The notes under the pieces: generated by a model
The model's database searches: none
The model's input: only the letters and a program-made list of their open reading frames with translations
What the model was told of the DNA's origin: nothing
Made by a program: the position numbers and the translations under genes
Shown: positions 37,001-47,667 of the stretch, piece by piece
How positions within the stretch are numbered: position 1 is the stretch's first letter
Layout of the letters: every line of letters begins with the position of its first letter
Origin: Actinacidiphila sp965342175
Lineage (GTDB): Bacteria > Actinomycetota > Actinomycetes > Streptomycetales > Streptomycetaceae
DNA length: 64,000 bases
Direction of reading: 5' to 3'
NCBI RefSeq assembly: GCF_965342175.1
Contig: NZ_CBDRBL010000011.1
Location: 1-64,000 of the forward strand

Positions 37001-37397
37001 CGTCTCGGTCAACCGCGGCGCGGTAGCCGACGTGTCCACGAGCATGACCGCGAGCTGGACGTTCTCCTCCGAGTTCGCCCCGGGGATCACCAAGCTCCCG
37101 ACCTCCGTCGTGCGCTTCACCCCCGTACTGTCCCTCGACAGCACGGGCAAGGCCGGCGCGAAGGTCTGGGTGCCGGTCACCGTCCGCGGCACCGCCGCGG
37201 GCGGGAACCTCAAGTCCCTGAGCGTGTGGGCCTCCTACGACCAGGGAGCCCACTGGCAGAAGCTGAGCGTGCGCGACGGCCGGGTCCGGGTCACCAACCC
37301 GAAGGCCGGCGGCAGTGTCTCGTTCAAGGCGCAGGCCGTGGACAAGCAGGGCAACACCGTCGACGAGACCATCGTCGACGCCTACCGGACGAAGTAG
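34005..37397 (+). CDS. Large secreted subtilisin-like serine protease (S8)
   Basis: This gene encodes 1130 residues from a GTG with GAGAGGA upstream. The N-terminus is a Sec-type signal (KRPAVGTVLGISMLLVAATPSAS). A propeptide of roughly 200 residues precedes the catalytic domain, with D256 (AVLDSGVD), H288 (GHGTHVAS) and S468 (NGTSMATPHVAG), and the oxyanion-hole Asn in IAAGNNG. About 600 further residues follow as beta-sandwich-type domains (for example LTYRNSGDAPVTLKLTVDATG), common in Streptomyces extracellular subtilases. It is secreted and probably degrades external protein. It is monocistronic, followed by decayed gene fragments. A second subtilase of different architecture lies 1.1 kb downstream. 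Confidence 0.93.
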   Translation: MKFTSKRPAVGTVLGISMLLVAATPSASLALSGPTATASSPAPFPASASVPAFPADSTSTGAAAATGGQRWIPLVTGDRIAVNAKGEIVGARPAKGREGIPIRVESRDGHTYALPDDARDLVRSGRVDRRLFDITTLSSPAYADRRDLRLIVMYDAARPAARTALRTAGGAEVRRTLPSVNADAVAASADGTAELWSAVTEGSADAGKRTVAPGIASVWLDSVVQASLDRSVPQIGAPEAWAAGFDGTRTRIAVLDSGVDTTHPDLAGQVVAEKNFSDAPDTGDHYGHGTHVASITAGTGAKSGGVYKGVAPGARLLNGKVLGDSGSGSMSQIIAGMEWAVAEKADVVNLSLGGYDSPEVDPAEAAVNRLSAESGALFVIAAGNNGEQGAGTVGSPGSADAALTVGAVDKQDKLAPFSSTGPRAGDGGIKPDLTAPGVAIGAAAAHDSYLASVAPSVADGYIALNGTSMATPHVAGAAAILAQQHPDWTGDDIKDALVSSTTPGGYTAFEQGSGRVDLRKAIKQTVVARETSLNYGVAQWPHTDDQPVTKDLTYRNSGDAPVTLKLTVDATGPDGNPAPGGMFTADEQVTVPAHGEATVKVTADTRLGGDTTGAFTGRVTATGDGQTVGTALAVERESEKYTVTVKALDRMGKPAPAPAWDAQLQSLTGPSRGSNIALAGDTHSVRVPKGRYFLNSMVRVDPEGSYDKGGDWFNQPNLVVDKDTTVTVDARTAKALDITVPDRSAQPVLGYFSAGIEMPDGFGTRYGVFTNSLAQYRTGHLGPKAAAGDLLTQQLMTTFSTGTGGHDEYHLVYQPTGDRYLTGFTHHAKAREFAEVTTKLGAPAKGKFGFVTPVTEGGAGLGTVHALPYTGTLHLFSGNPSWQLGFMQTDANDSYESSYDALPRTFKPGRSYEHVFNVGVFGPDLPEDAGLVGFIRADEAIDGRLPLFSDSEGNTSDNNAPVESARTSLYRNGELVSTSIYPMDVFYIAENERADYRVTVSVNRGAVADVSTSMTASWTFSSEFAPGITKLPTSVVRFTPVLSLDSTGKAGAKVWVPVTVRGTAAGGNLKSLSVWASYDQGAHWQKLSVRDGRVRVTNPKAGGSVSFKAQAVDKQGNTVDETIVDAYRTK

Positions 37398-37496
37398 CCG
37401 CGCCGGGCCGGGACCGCGGCGGGGTACCACCCGCCGTGGTTCCGGCCCGCGTACGTCCGGGCTTCCCGCGTTCGCGACGGCGCCCCGGGGCCGTGC

Positions 37497-37730
37497 TCAA
37501 GGCACGGCGATCACCGGGCACCGGGCGCGGCGCGCCAGGCGGTCCGCGACCGGGCGCAAGAGTGTGGTGCCGTCTCCCCTCCCGCGCCCCACGATGACGG
37601 CGTTCGCCCGGCAACTGCGACCGGCTTCCCCAGCTCTTTCGCGACGGCGCCCCTGCGGTGGACGAGCGTCCAGGGCAGGCCCGACAGGTAGTCCTCACGA
37701 GCGAGCCGCCGCAGGAGCGCCTGCACGGTG
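37497..37730 (-). pseudogene. C-terminal remnant of a universal stress protein
   Basis: Read on the minus strand, the end of this stretch gives ANAVIVGRGRGDG and then RPVADRLARRARCPVIAVP before a stop at 37497-37499. This is the usual ATP-binding C-terminus of UspA-family proteins (G-x2-G-x9-G-type loop, then CPVxxVP). Upstream, in another frame, VQALLRRLAREDYLSGLPW and VAKELGK look like the preceding part, so there is at least one frameshift. The N-terminal domain is absent. Confidence 0.55.
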
Positions 37731-37930
37731 CCCGTCGCCGGACTCGTGCCGTCCATGTGGCTGCTGCACCGCGGGGCCGCCGGGGCCCCCTCCGTGCTCT
37801 TCGCGGTACACGTGCGCGCCGGGGCGGCGGTTCCCGCCGCGACCTTCGGCCCCCCCGGTTCTCCTGGCGGGCGCCGTCGCGGCGCTCCTGGTCGCCGCGA
37901 CCTGCGTCCCGCGCAGCGGCACGGCCGCAC
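37724..37930 (+). pseudogene. Decayed C-terminal fragment, copy A of a duplicated segment
   Basis: This plus-strand segment (37724-37912) is a close but frame-broken copy of 41652-41842. Both begin PVAGxVxSxWLLHRGAAG and end AGAVAALLVAATCVP, a hydrophobic C-terminus reminiscent of LtrA-type (low temperature requirement A) membrane proteins. In this copy single-base losses near 37855 shift the second half into another frame. Each copy sits a few hundred bases downstream of a subtilase gene. Confidence 0.6.
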
Positions 37931-38495
37931 GCACGCCCGGGTCCGGTGGCGGCCTCAGCCTCGTCGTTCCTCCTCTTCCTGACCGAGGGCGGCGCCGGCC
38001 TCCTCGCGGCGGCCGGCACCGAGGGCGCGGTCCCGGAAATCGACATCCGGCTCGTCAACGTGGAGTTGGTAGGCGCGGCGTGCCCTGCTGAAACACTCGG
38101 CCAGCCGTGAACGTGCCCACGGTGTCGGCATCCCGACACCTGTCTGCAAGACGCCAGACAGGCGGGTGCCCACGTCGCTCAGGTCGTCGGCACCGTGCCA
38201 CCTCCCGGGAACCCCGCTTTCCGCACTCGGGAGCACGGACCGAACCGCGGTCACGCGTAGGCAGGTCTGCGCTCGTCACAGCTCCGAGATGCGCAATTCC
38301 CCCTCGCACTAAGGCGATCGACCGGACATCGTTCCCGTCGCGCTGCACTTACCGCGCAGCGGCGGCGAGATACCCCGCAGGCAGCCGCGGCGACGCCGGG
38401 GGCGACGGATCGTCATCCGGATGTGATCTCCACGTGATCGATCAGGGATTGGGTGTGATCGACATACGCACCGTTCACTACATGGGAGGAGACTC
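37931..38495. other. Gap upstream of the second subtilase
   Basis: No gene is supported in about 565 bases. The stretch 38401-38480 is somewhat richer in A/T and repeats GTGATC and GATCGA-type words, and it probably includes the promoter of the subtilase at 38496. I could not place a -35/-10 pair with confidence. Confidence 0.4.
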
Positions 38496-41486
<2,991 letters not shown>

Positions 41487-41559
41487 CCGCGGACCGCGGA
41501 CCGATGCGCTGACCGGCGCACGCCGACCGCTGGGGCCGGCCTTCCCGAGGGAGGGCCGG

Positions 41560-41871
41560 CGTGCGCGGCGGCGGTGGGGGCCGGGTTCGCCGTCAGCGTC
41601 TCCCTGGCCACCGGGAGCGGCCATCCGGCTCCCTCGCGCGGCGGCCGCCTACACGGTGCCCGTCGCCGGATTCGTGCTGTCCGTGTGGCTGCTGCACCGC
41701 GGGGCCGCCGGGCGCCCCTCCGCGCCCGACGCGGTGCACGGGATCGCCGTGGCGGCGGTCCTCGCCGCGACCTTCAGCCCCGCCCCGGTCCTCGTGGCGG
41801 GCGCCGTCGCGGCGCTCCTGGTCGCCGCGACCTGCGTCCCGCACGGGCGCGTACGCGCGTTGGCGGTCTGA
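41560..41871 (+). pseudogene. C-terminal membrane-protein fragment, copy B of the duplicated segment
   Basis: The frame ending at 41871 reads YTVPVAGFVLSVWLLHRGAAG, then HGIAVAAVLAATFSPAPVLVAGAVAALLVAATCVP, two predicted membrane helices of LtrA-like look. Upstream, in a different frame, AAVGAGFAVSVSLATGSG continues the hydrophobic pattern, so a frameshift lies near 41640. No start codon or N-terminal part is present. This copy is less damaged than its relative at 37724-37912. Confidence 0.6.
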
Positions 41872-41906
41872 AGGGGGCGCGCGGGAACGAGCCGCTACCG
41901 CCGCGC

Positions 41907-42239
41907 TCAGCAGTAGGCGTTCCAGCCCGCGCGGTAGCCGTCGCGGTAGCCACGGCGGTATTCGGAGTTCCAGCTCTGGGGACGGTAGTTGTCCCACTGG
42001 TTACGGCAGCGGGGGCGCGAGCGGGCGTCGTAGCGTCCGTCGTCCCGCCCGTCGCGGAAACCGCGCCAGTAGCGCTTTCCCGTTTGCTGGGCAAGGGTGT
42101 GCGCGGCCTGCGCCTGGACGGTGCCGGCCGTGACGTGGCCGGTGGCCGTCGCGGCCTGCGCGGGCGCCGCCGGCAGCACCGCCAGGGCTCCGATGGCCAC
42201 TGGGCCTGCGAGCAGTGCGAGAGATCGCTGCGCGCGCAT
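41907..42239 (-). CDS. Small secreted protein rich in Tyr/Arg/Gly
   Basis: This gene encodes 110 residues from an ATG with GAGGGGAG 6 bases upstream. A clear signal peptide (MRAQRSLALLAGPVAIGALAVLPAAPAQA, residues 1-29) is followed by a short helix and then a C-terminal half built of aromatic/basic/Gly-Asp repeats: YWRGFRDGRDDGRYD, EYRRGYRDGYRAGWNAYC. Two cysteines (in RPRCRNQ and at the last residue) may pair. The xYRxGYRDGYxxG pattern occurs in small secreted actinobacterial proteins of unknown role. No family function is assignable. The gene appears to be transcribed alone. Confidence 0.75.
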   Translation of the reverse strand: MRAQRSLALLAGPVAIGALAVLPAAPAQAATATGHVTAGTVQAQAAHTLAQQTGKRYWRGFRDGRDDGRYDARSRPRCRNQWDNYRPQSWNSEYRRGYRDGYRAGWNAYC

Positions 42240-42652
42240 GGCTGTCTCCCCTCTCGGGAGCGTGCGGGGTGGGTGCGTCGTCCTCGGTCGCATCCAAGTC
42301 CATGCGCGGACAGTGCGATTGAGGAGTGCCGGGGCTCGGCTTCAGGAGTGGTCTACCCACACCCCGACCGTATCGAGCACGGTCCGCCATGTCCACTTAT
42401 GGAGTAGTAGACCCGTATTGTCCCGGTCCGCGAATACCGTCCTCGGCCTCCGCCGTGGGCACGTGCGGACGCCGCCCTCGTCGTGATGGCCCGCGGCACC
42501 CTGCGGCGGCACGCGGTGCCGGGCGGTCGGCTGCCCGGCACCGCAGGACCGGCCCCGCAGGGCGGCGCGTCCGTCTCCCGGCGTACGGGAGGCCGCCGGG
42601 CACGCGCCCGGGAGTGCCCGCCCGGACCGAGCCGCCTGTCAGGTGCCGGCGG
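42240..42652. other. Gap between the small secreted protein and mscS
   Basis: About 410 bases without a supportable gene. The 5' region of the small secreted protein gene (about 42240-42440) contains an A/T-richer patch around 42390-42420 that may be its promoter. The rest, next to the mscS stop, shows GC-rich palindromic sequence only. Confidence 0.4.
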
Positions 42653-43750
42653 TCAGCTGCCGGCGGCGCGGCCCGGTGCCGCCGGGACCGTACGCTGCTG
42701 CGGCAGCGTCATCTCGCCGGGCTGCCCCTGACGCAGCACCACATTCCGTGTCGGGAAGGCGATGTCGATGCCCTCCTCCCGGAAGCGGCGGTGCAGGCGC
42801 TTGATGAACTCGTGCTTGATCCGGTACTGCTCCCCGTACTCCGAGGTCCGCAGGATCACCGAGAAGTCGATCCGCGACTCGCCGAAGGTGTGGAAGCGGA
42901 CGGCCGCCTCGTGCTCGGGGATGCCGCCTTCGACGTGCGCCATGACCTCGTCGGCGACCTTTATCGTCACCCGCTCCACGTGCTCGAGGTCGTTGTCGTA
43001 TCCCACGCCCGCCTGGACGATGAGCGACATTTGCTGCTCGGGCTGGTGGAAGTTGGTGGCGATCGCACTCGCTAGCTTCGCGTTGGGGACGATCACCAGG
43101 TTGTCGGACAACTGGCGCACCACGGTGTTGCGCCAGTTGATGTCGACGACATAGCCCTCCTCGCCGCTGCTGAGGCGTATGTAGTCGCCGGGCTGCACCG
43201 TCTTGGACGCGAGGATGTGCACGCCCGCGAAGAGGTTGGCGAGCGTGTCCTGCAGAGCCAGCGCGACGGCGAGACCGCCGACGCCGAGGGCGGTGATCAG
43301 GGGCGTGACCGAGATGCCCAGGGTCTGCAGCAGGACCAGGAAGCCCATCGCCAGCACGACGACGCGGGTGATGTTGACGAAGATCGTCGCGGAGGCGGCG
43401 ACCCCGGAGCGGGACAGCGCCAGCGATCGCACCGTCTCGGCGACCATGCGGCCCGCGGCGATCGTGGTCGCCAGGATCAGCACCGCGACGAGCACCTGGT
43501 TGACCGTCCGGTCGACGACACGGGTCAGCGGCAGCGCCGCGGCGCCCACCCAGCCACCTGCCGCGAGCGCGGCCCACGGCACGGCGGTGCGCAGGGCGGT
43601 GACGACGATGTCGTCGCCGCCCCACCTCGTACGCGTGGCCCGTTCGCCGAGCCACCTCAGGGCCAGGCGCAGCAGCAGCCCGGCCAGGACGCCGGCGGTG
43701 ATCGCCGCACCGGCGACGATCAGATCGTGCAGCGTGAGGGCGCGGTTCAC
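42653..43750 (-). CDS. MscS-family mechanosensitive channel
   Basis: This gene encodes 365 residues. The GTG at 43750 is chosen because GGAGG lies 8 bases upstream; earlier in-frame starts lack a ribosome binding site. It has three or four membrane helices in the first 170 residues, the pore helix and hinge GVGGLAVALALQDTLANLFAG, then the MscS beta domain SKTVQPGDYIRLSSGEEGYV, VVRQLSDNLVIVPNAKL, and the alpha/beta C-terminal domain up to KRLHRRFREEGIDIAFPTR. It opens under membrane tension to release solutes in osmotic downshift. A decayed copy of its central 230 bases lies at 27471-27700. Confidence 0.92.
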   Translation of the reverse strand: MNRALTLHDLIVAGAAITAGVLAGLLLRLALRWLGERATRTRWGGDDIVVTALRTAVPWAALAAGGWVGAAALPLTRVVDRTVNQVLVAVLILATTIAAGRMVAETVRSLALSRSGVAASATIFVNITRVVVLAMGFLVLLQTLGISVTPLITALGVGGLAVALALQDTLANLFAGVHILASKTVQPGDYIRLSSGEEGYVVDINWRNTVVRQLSDNLVIVPNAKLASAIATNFHQPEQQMSLIVQAGVGYDNDLEHVERVTIKVADEVMAHVEGGIPEHEAAVRFHTFGESRIDFSVILRTSEYGEQYRIKHEFIKRLHRRFREEGIDIAFPTRNVVLRQGQPGEMTLPQQRTVPAAPGRAAGS

Positions 43751-43830
43751 CGGCCGCCTCCGCACAGGGGTGCGGACTCGCCCAAGGGGCGCGGGAGTTG
43801 CTGTGTGGTCACGGGTCGCCTCATCGATCG

Positions 43831-43860
43831 GGGAACGTTCAGCGATGTGCGGGAACGTTC
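43831..43860. promoter_or_regulatory. Two phased GGGAACGTTC repeats upstream of mscS
   Basis: GGGAACGTTC occurs at 43831-43840 and again at 43851-43860, exactly 20 bases apart. Each contains the perfect palindrome GAACGTTC. They lie 80-110 bases before the mscS start, the right place for an operator. The regulator is unknown. Confidence 0.4.
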
Positions 43861-44222
43861 GGATGCTCGCGAGCGCCGGGCCGAACGGACGTCGGCCCGG
43901 CGCGATCTGACACATCCTCCCGCAGTTTCGGCGCGCTCCGCACGCGGCCCCCGCCACCGCGACCCGATCCCGCGAAGATCGTGGCGGGCGGGCGGCGCAT
44001 CGGTGGACGTGCCGGTATCCTCCCTGGTCACGCCCCTCGCTCGCTGGGCGTTCCCGTCGCTTCGTTCCGGGTGCGCGCCCGGCGGCGCCCCGGGTCTTCC
44101 TGTACAACGCCGTCGGCCTGAGTCCGGGCGGCAGCACGGGGGCTCTCCACACACCCGGCATCCCCCGGCGCGGCGGCGGACATCCGCTCCTGCCACGCCC
44201 AGGCCCGCCGCGCCGACCGGCG

Positions 44223-44460
44223 ATGTATCCACGAGCAACTGACCGACGCCTCGCCGACGCCTATGACGGCCGCGGCCTGCTCGGTTCGGCGACGGACGCC
44301 CTGGGCCGCAGGACGACCTGCGAGTACAACGACGCCGGGCAGTCGCCGTCGGCGCGCGCGCCTGCGAGCGCCACCGCCACGCCCGGCTACGACGGCGCGG
44401 GGAACCTGACCCGGACCACCGTCCAGGCAGGGGCGACGCCACCGCAGCGGATGCCGCCGG
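44223..44460 (+). pseudogene. RHS/YD-repeat remnant
   Basis: This frame reads YDGRGLLGSATDALGRRTTCEYNDAGQ and then GYDGAGNLTRTT, the classical YD repeat of RHS proteins (YDxxGRLxxxxDxxGxxTxxxYDxxG). Only about two repeats survive, with no start region, core shell or toxin tip. The frame stays open by chance into the GNAT gene downstream. It is the remains of an RHS toxin-type gene. Confidence 0.6.
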
Positions 44461-44609
44461 ACTCGGACGGCCGTCAGACCCCGCCCGGTCGCGGCCCGAC
44501 CAACCACCCGCCCCCGTACTCGCCCGAGCCCTGCGGGGTGACCACGGCACCGCCACGCCTCGGCCCCCTGTGGTTGCATACCCCGGTGCGCGAAGAGACG
44601 GCAGGTGCG

Positions 44610-45158
44610 GTGATCCGGGTCCGGCGGCGGGAGGAGCGCGACCTCGACGCGTGCGTGCGGGTGCTGGCCGCGGTCCACCAGCGGGACGGCTACCCCGTCG
44701 ACTGGCCCGCCGCGCCGGCGGAGTGGCTCACCGGGGCGGGCTCGCTCGGCGCGTGGGTCGCCGCATCGGACGGCGCCGTCGTCGGCCACGTCGGTCTCGG
44801 TCGGGGCGCCGAGGGCGACGCGGCACCCGGGCTGTGGAGCGCGCGCGAGGGGGCGGCCGCCGCCCCGGTCGCGGTCGTCGGCCGGCTCTTCGTCGCTCCG
44901 GCGGCCCGGGGCCACGGCATCGGGGCCCGGCTGATGGCCGCGGCCGTCGAGGAGGCGCGGCTGCGGGGCCTGCACCCGGTGCTCGACGTCGTCGCGTCGG
45001 ACACGGCCGCCGCGGCCCTGTACGAACGGCTGGGGTGGACGCTGCTGGCCACCGTCGAGCAGCGTTGGGGCCCGGACCGGAGGGTCTCCGTCCGCGCCTA
45101 CGCCGCGCCACGCGGGGCGACGGCGACTGCGACTGCGACTGCCGCCGAGGGTGCCTGA
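44610..45158 (+). CDS. GNAT-family N-acetyltransferase
   Basis: This gene encodes 182 residues from GTG 44610, the last start before the domain; the open frame upstream is RHS debris. It has the typical GNAT fold: IRVRRREERDLDACVRVL at the start, strand beta4 VVGRLFVAP, the acetyl-CoA pyrophosphate loop ARGHGIGARLM (R/Q-x-x-G-x-G/A type), and the late LDVVASDTAAAALYERLGW. Acceptor unknown. The C-terminus ends in a slippage-type Ala-Thr repeat (ATATATATA). The ribosome binding site is poor, so the start could be a few codons off. Confidence 0.8.
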   Translation: MIRVRRREERDLDACVRVLAAVHQRDGYPVDWPAAPAEWLTGAGSLGAWVAASDGAVVGHVGLGRGAEGDAAPGLWSAREGAAAAPVAVVGRLFVAPAARGHGIGARLMAAAVEEARLRGLHPVLDVVASDTAAAALYERLGWTLLATVEQRWGPDRRVSVRAYAAPRGATATATATAAEGA

Positions 45159-45201
45159 ACTGCGGGGGCACCTGACCTGCGCGGCCCTGACCGCCTCGGC
45201 C

Positions 45202-45780
45202 TCAGCGGCGCACGCGGACGCCGTCGAGCGCGACGGACAGGATCCGGTCGCGCTGGGCGTCGTCGAGGAAGTTCGTCGCGCTGATGCCGGCGATCATGCG
45301 CAGTAGGTCGTCGAAGGAGATGTCGCCGCGGGCCTCGCCTGCCTGCTGGGCCCGCTCGAAGAGGGGCCCGCCGGCCTGGAACATGGACTCGCGGCAGGCG
45401 AGGATCACGTCCGACTCGGTGTTGAGGGCCTCGCGGATGGCGCGCTTGGTCACGGTGTAGTCGACGAAGCGGCGCAGCCAGGAGGTGAGGGCCGCCCACG
45501 GTTCACGGTCGGCGACCTCCTGCGCGACCTTGCACAGCTCGTCGACCTCGTCCGCGTAGACGGACTCGAACAGGTGCCGGCGGGTGGGGAAGTTCCGGTA
45601 GAGCGTGGCGATGCCCACGCCCGCGCGACGGGCGATGTCCTCCAGGGAGGCCTCGGCGCCGTTCTCGGCGAAGGCCTCGCGGGCGGCCGCGAGCAGCGCG
45701 TCGTAGTTGCGTGCCGCGTCCCTGCGGTGCGGGCGCTGGGACGCGACGATCGCGCTGACGGGGAACGTGTCGGCCGTCAC
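45202..45780 (-). CDS. TetR-family repressor of the adjacent MFS exporter
   Basis: This gene encodes 192 residues from GTG 45780, with GGGAGG 4 bases upstream. A longer in-frame reading would cross the operator region and is rejected. The helix-turn-helix spans about residues 45-72 (ASLEDIARRAGVGIATLYRNFPTRRHLFE), the typical TetR sequence, and the C-terminal domain is of the SbtR-like type seen in many Streptomyces exporter regulators. It is divergent from the MFS gene at 46079. The spacer contains two phased palindromic sites, so it probably represses both itself and the exporter until a ligand releases it. Confidence 0.9.
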   Translation of the reverse strand: MTADTFPVSAIVASQRPHRRDAARNYDALLAAAREAFAENGAEASLEDIARRAGVGIATLYRNFPTRRHLFESVYADEVDELCKVAQEVADREPWAALTSWLRRFVDYTVTKRAIREALNTESDVILACRESMFQAGGPLFERAQQAGEARGDISFDDLLRMIAGISATNFLDDAQRDRILSVALDGVRVRR

Positions 45781-45808
45781 TGTGCCTCCCTGTCCGGAAC
45801 ATTTGAAG

Positions 45809-45846
45809 TGGAGGATGGCCTCCGCTACATTGGAGGCATACCTCCA
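45809..45846. promoter_or_regulatory. Tandem TGGAGGnnnnCCTCCa operators
   Basis: TGGAGG-ATGG-CCTCCG (45809-45824) and TGGAGG-CATA-CCTCCA (45831-45846) are two copies of the same dyad, with centres 22 bases apart (two helical turns). They start 29 bases upstream of the TetR start and lie on the MFS side, ideal for cooperative repressor binding. AAGTGGAGG / CCTCCACTT also forms a larger dyad (45806-45849). Confidence 0.65.
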
Positions 45847-46078
45847 CTTTATCAGTCGGTGTGTGGTTCCCGTCGGCGCGTGCCCCGTACGCGACGACGA
45901 GACGCCCGCGCCCTGATGTGACCCCCCACGGGCCCTGCGCCGACGCACCGCCCGTCCTCCCCCGCCCTCCCCGGCGGCCGCCGCGCGGTCACCGGTGCCC
46001 CCGGGCTGCCCGCGCGGCCCGTACGACCACGGCCGGACGAGCCCGGCCACGCCCCGTCCCGAACCGAAGAGGCTTTTC

Positions 46079-47524
46079 ATGCCACGGAAGTCCACCACCC
46101 TCACCTTCACGGTCCTCGCGACCGGTGCAGGTGTGTTCTCCATGCTCCAGTCGCTGATCGCGCCGGCCCTGCCGACCGTCCAGGACGCCATGCACACCTC
46201 GCAGTCCACCGTGACCTGGGTGATGACGGCCTACCTGCTGTCCGCCTCGGTCTTCACCCCCATCCTCGGCCGGGTCGGCGACCTCATCGGCAAGAAGCGC
46301 ACCCTGGTCGCCGTCATGCTGGCCCTGACCCTCGGCTGCCTGCTGGCCGCGCTCGCGCCGTCGATCGGCGTCCTGATCATCGCCCGCGTCATCCAGGGCA
46401 TCGGCGGCGCGCTGTTCCCGCTGTCCTTCGGGATCATCCGGGACGAGTTCCCCGGGGAGCGGGTCGGCCCCAGCATCAGCAACCTGTCCGCCGTGATCGC
46501 CGCGGGCGGCGGCGTCGGCATCGTGGCGGCCGGCCCGATCGTCTCGGCGCTCGACTACCGCTGGCTGTTCTGGCTGCCCGTCATCGTCGTCGGGATCACC
46601 GCGCTGATCGCCTTCCGCTACGTGCCCGAGTCCCCGAGCCGGGCCGACGGACGCGTCAACTGGCTCGGCGCCGTCCTCCTGTCCGGTTGGCTCGTGGCCC
46701 TGCTGCTGCCGCTCAGCCAGGCCGGCCGGTGGGGTTGGACCTCCGGCCGCGCCCTCGGTCTGTTCGCCGCCGCGGTCGTGCTGTTCGCCCTGTGGCTGGC
46801 CGCCGAGGCCCGCTCCCGCAACCCCCTCATCGACCTGCGCATCATGCGGCTGCGCGCGGTGTGGGCCACCAACACCGCCGGCCTGCTCTTCGGCGCGGGG
46901 ATGTTCTCGATCTGGTCCTTCCTGCCCGGGTTCGTCCAGACCCCGAGCGGCGCGGGCTTCGGCTTCGGCGCCAGCGTGACGGGAGCCGGCCTGCTGATGC
47001 TGCCGATGCTGATCGCGATGTTCCTCTCCGGTGTCCTCGCCGGCCGCCTGGAGCCCGTGGTGGGCGCGAAGCACCTGCTCACGGCCGGTGCCGCGCTCGG
47101 AGCCGTGGCCTGCGGCACCCTGGCGGCCTGGCACGACCGGCAGTGGCAGGTGGCCTTCGCGGCCGGTGTCTTCGGCCTGGGCATCGGTCTCGCCTTCGCC
47201 TCGATGGCCACCCTGATCGTGCGCAGCGTCCCGGCCGAGCAGACCGGCGCGGCGACCGGCATGAACGCCAACGTCCGCACCATCGGCGGTTCCATCGGCG
47301 CCGCGGTCAGCAGCGTCCTGGTCACCAGCCGGCTCCAGCCCTCCGGTCTCCCCTACGCCTCCGGCTACACCCACGCCTTCGGTCTGCTGGCCGTGCTGTG
47401 CCTGGCCGCCGCCCTGGCCGCGCTCCTCGTCCCGGTCCGCCGTGCGGCCGCGTGCCATGGCGCCGGACACGTGCCGACGGCTCCGGCGGAGTCCGAGGCC
47501 GTCACGTCGGGCGCCCGCGGCTGA
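46079..47524 (+). CDS. MFS exporter (DHA2-type)
   Basis: This gene encodes 481 residues from ATG 46079. About 14 membrane helices are visible. Motif A appears as GRVGDLIGKKRTL (about residues 63-75), helix 4 has LIIARVIQGIGGALFPL with the conserved Arg, and motif C-like AAGGGVGIVAAGPI is in helix 5. It is a proton-driven exporter of the EmrB/DHA2 group. Its substrate is unknown, and the divergent TetR gene suggests drug- or metabolite-inducible export. Convergent with giant gene 2, with a strong shared terminator between. Confidence 0.9.
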   Translation: MPRKSTTLTFTVLATGAGVFSMLQSLIAPALPTVQDAMHTSQSTVTWVMTAYLLSASVFTPILGRVGDLIGKKRTLVAVMLALTLGCLLAALAPSIGVLIIARVIQGIGGALFPLSFGIIRDEFPGERVGPSISNLSAVIAAGGGVGIVAAGPIVSALDYRWLFWLPVIVVGITALIAFRYVPESPSRADGRVNWLGAVLLSGWLVALLLPLSQAGRWGWTSGRALGLFAAAVVLFALWLAAEARSRNPLIDLRIMRLRAVWATNTAGLLFGAGMFSIWSFLPGFVQTPSGAGFGFGASVTGAGLLMLPMLIAMFLSGVLAGRLEPVVGAKHLLTAGAALGAVACGTLAAWHDRQWQVAFAAGVFGLGIGLAFASMATLIVRSVPAEQTGAATGMNANVRTIGGSIGAAVSSVLVTSRLQPSGLPYASGYTHAFGLLAVLCLAAALAALLVPVRRAAACHGAGHVPTAPAESEAVTSGARG

Positions 47525-47546
47525 CCCCCACACCCCCAAACCACCC

Positions 47547-47589
47547 CGGGCGGGTGCGGCGCCCCCGTACAGGCCGCCGCACCCGCCCG
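47547..47589. terminator. Bidirectional terminator between MFS and giant gene 2
   Basis: A 15-bp perfect stem, CGGGCGGGTGCGGCG (47547-47561) with CGCCGCACCCGCCCG (47575-47589), and a 13-base loop. It starts 22 bases after the MFS stop and about 80 bases beyond the stop of the converging giant gene. Confidence 0.7.
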
Positions 47590-47667
47590 CGCCCGTCCAC
47601 GAACGACCTCGACGACCGGGTGACCGAACTCGGCCCGCGGCTGTCACCGGTGAGCGAACCGCCTCCC

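Noticed and set aside
44223..45158. Single 311-residue RHS-GNAT fusion protein
   Set aside because: The middle (about 44460-44600) is low-complexity Pro/Arg-rich sequence, and a proper GNAT start exists at 44610. A fused gene is possible but less likely.
45781..46209. N-terminal extension of the TetR gene to 46209
   Set aside because: It would cross the paired operators and overlap the divergent MFS start. GTG 45780 with GGGAGG is the better start.
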